64,000 nt of DNA from Alcanivorax hongdengensis A-11-3 (lineage in GTDB: Bacteria; Pseudomonadota; Gammaproteobacteria; Pseudomonadales; Alcanivoracaceae). The stretch is from positions 1 to 64,000 of the forward strand of contig NZ_AMRJ01000020.1 of assembly GCF_000300995.1 (NCBI RefSeq). The letters run 5' to 3'. Each line of letters begins with the position of its first letter. Positions within the stretch are counted from its first letter, which is position 1. The notes beneath the pieces are model-generated. The model did not search any database, was not told where the DNA came from, and saw nothing but the letters and a program-made list of their open reading frames with translations. A program made the translations under genes and the position numbers. This document shows, piece after piece, positions 60,660-64,000 of the stretch.

Positions 60660-61375
60660 GTGCGTGCCATCAATGGCCACCTGGCTTGCGCCCCCGAACA
60701 GAAATCATGGGCGGTTGGGACAAATCCAAGACACCCCTTCGAACATTCTCAAGATGTTGGTCAATTTCCGTGTCCGTTACGATGCCGTTCTCAGTCAGAT
60801 CGCTTCTGATCATGTTTACAGTGGCGACTTCCAGAGGCACACATTCCGGCATGGTGATTGGAAAATACGCCTCAGCCGAAATGTCTACCATTCCAGCATC
60901 ACGAAACATTCGAGGAAGCTTCCTGCCAAAGGATATATCGGCTCCTCGCCCAGACAACAGGCCTCTGAAGCCTTGTCTTATCTTGTTGGCGAGTCTTTGC
61001 TCAGAGCCAAATTCGTCAATACAGCTCAAGGGTTGAAGGGCTGGATCAGCGTCCTCTATAACTAACCAACCTCCAGGTTTCAGCACTGATAGCATATTTC
61101 TAAGCGCACGCGCTCGCTCGGGCACGTGAACCAAGACCAAGCGAGCGTGCACCAGGTCAAATAGCTCATCCGGCGGCTCATTCAGCGCAACATCATGCTT
61201 GATGACTTGCACTGTAGGAGACGCGGCCTCCTGAGCCCAAGAATCGTCAATATCTGTCGCCAAAACGCGCCCAGTATCACCAACACGCTTTTCGATCATG
61301 CGAACAAGCGTTGATCCTCCTGCCCCGACCTCCCAGGGTAATCACCCCATTTTTAGCGTCGCCCAAAAGTAGAGC

Positions 61376-62191
61376 TTACGCAGCCATCAGTGGCGGCTTG
61401 CCGCCATTGGCTTTGTGGGGTCGACGATGATTGTAGAACCATAACCACTTGGTCGCATAATCCTGAACTTCCTCCAGGCTATCGAACAGGTGTTTGCTCA
61501 GCCAGCTGTAACGGATTGTCCGGTTCGCACGCTCGATGTAGGCGTTCTGCTGCGGCTTTCCGGGCTGGATATACTCTATGCGAATCTCCCGCTTCTGAGC
61601 CCAACTGACGAACTCGTGGCTGATGAACTCGGGCCCGTTATCGCAGCGAATGGCTGTCGGTTTGCCTCGCCACTCGAGAAGCTGGTCCAGCACCCGAGCC
61701 ACTCGCATCGTTGGCAGCGAGAAGCCTGCCTCAATGGCTAATCCTTCACGCCGGTAATCGTCAATCACATTAAATAAACGGAAGTTCCTGCCATCGCTGA
61801 GCTGATCGTGCATGAAGTCCATCGACCATATCTGGTCCGGCTTGATTGGCTCCTTCAGGGGCTCAGGCGTTTGCCGATTCAAGCGGCGCCTGGGCTTGAT
61901 TCTCAGGTTCAGCGCAAGTTCGCAGTAAATGCGGTATACCCGCTTGTGATTCCAGCCCTTGTTCTCGACGTTGCGAAGATAGTGAAAGCACTGGCCGAAA
62001 CCCCAGTCACTCTCTTCCTCGGTCAGCTTGACCAGCCAATCGGCGATCTCGACGTTCTCATCACAGAGAGCAGGCTGATACCGGTAGCAGGTCTCGCTGA
62101 TCCTGAACGCCGCACAGGCCAGGCGGACTGAGACGCCATTGGCTGCGACTGCTTGTTGAGCCATCTCCTTGCGCCGGGATGGCTTTACCAC
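61376..62191 (-). CDS. IS3-family transposase OrfB
   Basis: A 271-residue integrase-core protein. The DDE residues are in [27 protein letters not shown] and [18 protein letters not shown]. It is made as an OrfAB fusion by -1 frameshifting at A6G (62191-62197). Its own GTG start may also be used. Confidence 0.93.
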   Translation of the reverse strand: MVKPSRRKEMAQQAVAANGVSVRLACAAFRISETCYRYQPALCDENVEIADWLVKLTEEESDWGFGQCFHYLRNVENKGWNHKRVYRIYCELALNLRIKPRRRLNRQTPEPLKEPIKPDQIWSMDFMHDQLSDGRNFRLFNVIDDYRREGLAIEAGFSLPTMRVARVLDQLLEWRGKPTAIRCDNGPEFISHEFVSWAQKREIRIEYIQPGKPQQNAYIERANRTIRYSWLSKHLFDSLEEVQDYATKWLWFYNHRRPHKANGGKPPLMAA

Positions 62192-62451
62192 TTTTTTGTG
62201 AGTGCCTCTTGGACAATCTCGGCCTTGAGGCGCTCCTCGGCATACATCTTCTTGAGCCTGCGGTTCTCGTCCTCAAGCTCCTTCAGGCGAGCCATCAGGG
62301 ACGCGTCCATACCCCCGTACTTGGCACGCCACTTGTAGAAGCTGGCGCTGCTCATGCCATGCTCCCGGCACAGCTCGGGAACAGGCACGCCATTCTCCGC
62401 TTGCTTGAGGATTGCCAGGATCTGGCTGTCCGAAAATCGTGACTTCTTCAT
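62185..62451 (-). CDS. IS3-family transposase OrfA
   Basis: An 88-residue helix-turn-helix protein ([36 protein letters not shown]) with a C-terminal leucine-zipper-like stretch ([20 protein letters not shown]). It binds the IS ends. It ends in ACA AAA AAG TGG TAA, the slippery site being A AAA AAG. Confidence 0.93.
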   Translation of the reverse strand: MKKSRFSDSQILAILKQAENGVPVPELCREHGMSSASFYKWRAKYGGMDASLMARLKELEDENRRLKKMYAEERLKAEIVQEALTKKW

Positions 62452-62687
62452 GCAGAATCTCCTTCGTGCTAGGTTACGAGAAAATTCTACTTTTGAGCAG
62501 GGCTAAATTTCGGGGTGATTACCCCAGCAGCACCATCCAGCCGTCATTCCACAAGCATCAAACTGCCGAAACGTGCCTGGATTGAATAGCGCAGACAAAG
62601 CCGCGAAACGTTGGACTGCTTCCAGCTTACGGTTTTCCAACAAATATGCCTCGGTCATATTGCCCTCCATACTTTCAACTCGGTGAC

Positions 62688-62763
62688 GCATAACGCCGCC
62701 AACAGCGGCCGAGCGTAGCGAGGTCCAGCCCCGCAGGGGCGATGCTGCCTTTTCTTGTTATGT
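62688..62763 (-). other. attC site 2
   Basis: 76 bp between the DUF3024-like cassette and the methyltransferase cassette. The minus-strand ends are ACATAAC and GTTATGC, with a gcccc-tgc-ggggc central hairpin and the words cctcgctacgctcggcc seen in many environmental attC sites. Confidence 0.8.
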
Positions 62764-62765
62764 GG

Positions 62766-63113
62766 TTACCCCCAAAAACACGCATATTCATCTTTTTCAA
62801 CGACTGCCAGAAACTGATTGAGCGAACGAACCGTTGGATTTGGCTCGTATCTATGCCACTTAAGATCGGCTCGCAGCCAGAATACCTTCCATATTTTTTG
62901 GCTTTTCACATATGTCGCTTTGGCAACAGGATGCCGCAGTATTTCTTTTGGGTCATTCCACCTTGGGCGCACTTCGAATATCTCGACTGACTGCCCATTG
63001 ATCAGAAATCCAATATCAAGTTGCTTTCGAACATGAGCCGGCGGGCGCTTTCCTTCAACATAGGAAGCGACTTCTTTTTTATACCGCGCTATTTCAATTT
63101 CGCTGAAGGCCAC
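62766..63113 (-). CDS. Cassette gene: DUF3024-like protein
   Basis: A 115-residue protein. HVRKQLDIGFLINGQSVEIFEVRPRW and KVFWLRADLKWHRYEP match the DUF3024 pattern, widespread in cassettes and genomes, function unknown. The start lies 19 bp after the attC core. It is an intact cassette. Confidence 0.75.
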   Translation of the reverse strand: MAFSEIEIARYKKEVASYVEGKRPPAHVRKQLDIGFLINGQSVEIFEVRPRWNDPKEILRHPVAKATYVKSQKIWKVFWLRADLKWHRYEPNPTVRSLNQFLAVVEKDEYACFWG

Positions 63114-63131
63114 GACTTATCCTCATTACCA

Positions 63132-63213
63132 CATAACGCCCCAAGCAGGGGCAGATTTTGCGTTTTGAGCGGAGCGATGCAAAATTTGTCCCACTGCCTT
63201 GGCTTGTTAAATG
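63132..63213 (-). other. attC site 1
   Basis: 82 bp. The minus-strand ends are ATTTAAC and GTTATGT. The arms ccaaggcagtgggacaaattttgc and gcaaaatctgcccctgcttgg pair almost throughout, giving a classic folded attC. Confidence 0.85.
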
Positions 63214-63224
63214 CTTCATGCGCT

Positions 63225-63614
63225 TTAATCCAAACGAATATCGCATTCTATCTTTTTTATAATAGGAGCAATTTCCTGTGCCTGATTATCTTTATCGGCC
63301 CACTCCCCAGAACTTTTCTCTAAACGATGAAGCCTAACAAGCACATCCATGAATTGCTCATAGAGATCGGAATCGAAGTGGTACTTAGATGCCACAATGG
63401 TAGCCTGCTCATCCGAATACTCAGATATTTTGAAGCTTCCCGACTCTGACTCAAAACCTCTAGCAATGCGATTAACAGCTAGTGCGACTCGATTCTTATC
63501 AAGAAGAAAAACATTTTTCCTGTTCTCAATTATCGTTTTATAGGAGAAAAACACCGCAACTGCCGCTGCAATTGCAGATACAACCGAAGGAATTTCCTTA
63601 ATCCACTCACTCAC
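63225..63614 (-). CDS. Cassette gene: membrane-anchored protein (first cassette)
   Basis: A 129-residue protein. An N-terminal helix (VVSAIAAAVAVFFSYKTI) is followed by a charged helical domain (ESESGSFKISEYSDEQATIV). No family recognised. As the cassette nearest attI it would be expressed best. The composition is AT-rich and foreign. The layout resembles the islet protein at 42322. Confidence 0.7.
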   Translation of the reverse strand: MSEWIKEIPSVVSAIAAAVAVFFSYKTIIENRKNVFLLDKNRVALAVNRIARGFESESGSFKISEYSDEQATIVASKYHFDSDLYEQFMDVLVRLHRLEKSSGEWADKDNQAQEIAPIIKKIECDIRLD

Positions 63615-63917
63615 AAGGCACTTCCCCTTCTACCATTTAACAGTTAATTCAACGACATTTGTCGTATATCTCTCTTTCGTATATCCCCAGCCTGCCGGTC
63701 CCCAAGGCACCGGGCTTCTTTATTGAAATCAGAAGCCTGCAGATATTCCCTCGCCTATCTCGCTTGAACTTTTGCGGCATTTGTCGTTGAACCCGTTTCG
63801 TATATCACCGGATTTTGTTCGCAGAGCATTTTCAATATGTCATATTTTTCACGGACTTGGCCACCCTGGTGGGAATTCTGCCTGGATTATTACGACTCTT
63901 GTCGTTGAACTCCGACT

Positions 63918-63946
63918 TTGACATCTCTTTCTTGAACGAATACTGT
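63918..63946 (+). promoter_or_regulatory. intI promoter
   Basis: A consensus -35 TTGACA (63918-63923), a 17-nt spacer and -10 TACTGT (63941-63946), reading toward the ORF at 63975. Confidence 0.7.
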
Positions 63947-63958
63947 TTTTTTGAACAG
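63943..63958. promoter_or_regulatory. LexA (SOS) box over the intI promoter
   Basis: CTGTTTTTTTGAACAG fits CTG-N10-CAG exactly and overlaps the -10. LexA repression of integron integrases is established in other integrons, so this placement supports the intI assignment. Confidence 0.8.
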
Positions 63959-63974
63959 TACAAGGAGATGCAAT

Positions 63975-64000
63975 ATGGCCATGGATGTGCCCCGGCATTA
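63975..64000 (+). CDS. intI: Start of the integron integrase gene (partial)
   Basis: ATG at 63975 with AGGAG 7 nt upstream; only MAMDVPRH is visible before the window ends. The product is inferred from its divergent position next to attI, the LexA-box promoter and the cassette array. The visible residues alone do not identify it. Confidence 0.5.

Larger units (their letters stand above)
61337..62523 (-). mobile_element. IS3-family insertion sequence (IS407/IS51-like)
   Basis: 1187 bp. The ends are perfect 12-bp inverted repeats GGTAATCACCCC (61337-61348) and GGGGTGATTACC (62512-62523), with similarity extending further inward (caaaagtaga). The target duplication is CCAG (61333-61336 and 62524-62527). 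It carries overlapping orfA and orfB with a -1 frameshift signal. It appears intact and probably active. Confidence 0.93.
60670..62658 (-). pseudogene. Cassette gene: SAM-dependent methyltransferase split by an IS
   Basis: The N-terminal part (62524-62658, MTEAYLLENRKLEAVQRFAAL) and C-terminal part (60670-61336) flank an IS. Joining them with one copy of the 4-bp target repeat gives 798 bp, an intact 265-residue class I methyltransferase with the SAM motif WEVGAGGS and VLKPGGWLVIEDAD. A GGAGGG site precedes the start. The insertion falls just before the SAM motif and must inactivate it unless an internal start works; the Met at 61299 lies after that motif. Confidence 0.85.
63635..63974. promoter_or_regulatory. 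Probable attI region between cassette 1 and intI
   Basis: On the minus strand the core GTTAAAT (63635-63641) marks the cassette/attI joint, 21 bp from the first cassette ATG. Three TGTCGTTGAA-type words occur: minus strand at about 63651-63664, plus strand at about 63777-63792 and 63897-63910. Each sits in an ACGAC-N4-GTCGT-like inverted repeat. TCGTATATC occurs twice. These may be integrase-binding repeats. A cassette promoter is expected here, but none is convincing. Confidence 0.6.
59456..64000 (-). mobile_element. Chromosomal integron cassette array with attI and the start of intI
   Basis: Five cassettes, all read on the minus strand away from a region with attI-like features. Their ORFs are 63225-63614, 62766-63113, the split 60670-62658, 59860-60621 and 59468-59719. 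Each starts 19-37 bp after a core site matching GTTRRRY or a near variant and ends near an RYYYAAC box. A divergent ORF begins at 63975 with a LexA-overlapped promoter, as expected for intI. Confidence 0.82.

Noticed and set aside
62061-62276. Alternative reading of the IS frameshift region
   Set aside because: The third frame there is open but does not join orfA to orfB; the -1 slip on A AAA AAG does.

Overview
The window looks like a chromosomal segment of a GC-rich marine hydrocarbon- or lipid-degrading gammaproteobacterium, most like Alcanivorax and relatives. This is an inference from gene content: a FadL-type fatty acid porin, a membrane fatty acid desaturase, acyl-CoA dehydrogenase and crotonase genes, several AraC-type regulators, a flavin monooxygenase, a BCCT osmolyte transporter and a creBCD locus. 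Nothing in the sequence names the species. Most genes are on the minus strand.

Layout. 0-4.3 kb: the 5' part of a Gly-rich, autotransporter-like surface protein, frameshifted by a 62-bp tandem duplication, and a divergent AraC regulator. 4.4-9.3 kb: acyl-CoA dehydrogenase plus SDR operon, Nudix hydrolase, and an AraC regulator divergent from a fatty acid desaturase. 9.4-13.7 kb: macrodomain protein, rsuA, rep, two small c-type cytochromes. 13.7-18.6 kb: a response regulator / FecR-LysM protein / CHASE2 histidine kinase operon, then a SugE-type SMR exporter. 18.8-22.8 kb: tRNA-Arg(CCG), fadL, and a Fur-box-preceded DUF3325 / small membrane protein / PepSY operon. 22.9-28.3 kb: two uncharacterised genes, a small lipoprotein, a lipase-like hydrolase and methyltransferase pair, a 34-residue membrane ORF, a GNAT enzyme and a TauE/SafE transporter. 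28.3-34.2 kb: SDR, epimerase, bile-acid-type symporter and flavin monooxygenase on one strand, with a divergent AraC regulator, then a crotonase. 34.2-36.0 kb: AraC, Mpo1-like and CBS-domain proteins. 36.2-39.7 kb: a membrane-anchored AAA+ ATPase overlapping an MscS channel gene. 39.7 kb: a 16-unit heptamer repeat. 41.9-43.9 kb: an AT-rich islet with two orphan genes. 43.9-48.9 kb: RND efflux pump, adaptor and divergent TetR. 48.9-52.7 kb: creBCD. 52.7-59.1 kb: STAS, GAF, TetR, nitronate monooxygenase, K+ channel, an acyltransferase lacking its catalytic His, and BetT.

59.4-64 kb is a chromosomal integron. Five cassettes are read on the minus strand: a membrane protein, a DUF3024-like protein, a methyltransferase, a GST and a zinc ribbon. 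They are separated by recognisable attC sites. An IS3-family element splits the methyltransferase and leaves a 4-bp target duplication. The right edge carries a probable attI region with repeated palindromic motifs and a -35/-10 promoter overlapped by a perfect CTG-N10-CAG LexA box. It ends in the first codons of a divergent ORF, which by position should be intI.

The two systems most worth a second look are this SOS-linked integron platform with its unusual 20-bp attC, and the AAA+/MscS pair, which looks like an ATPase-coupled mechanosensitive channel.
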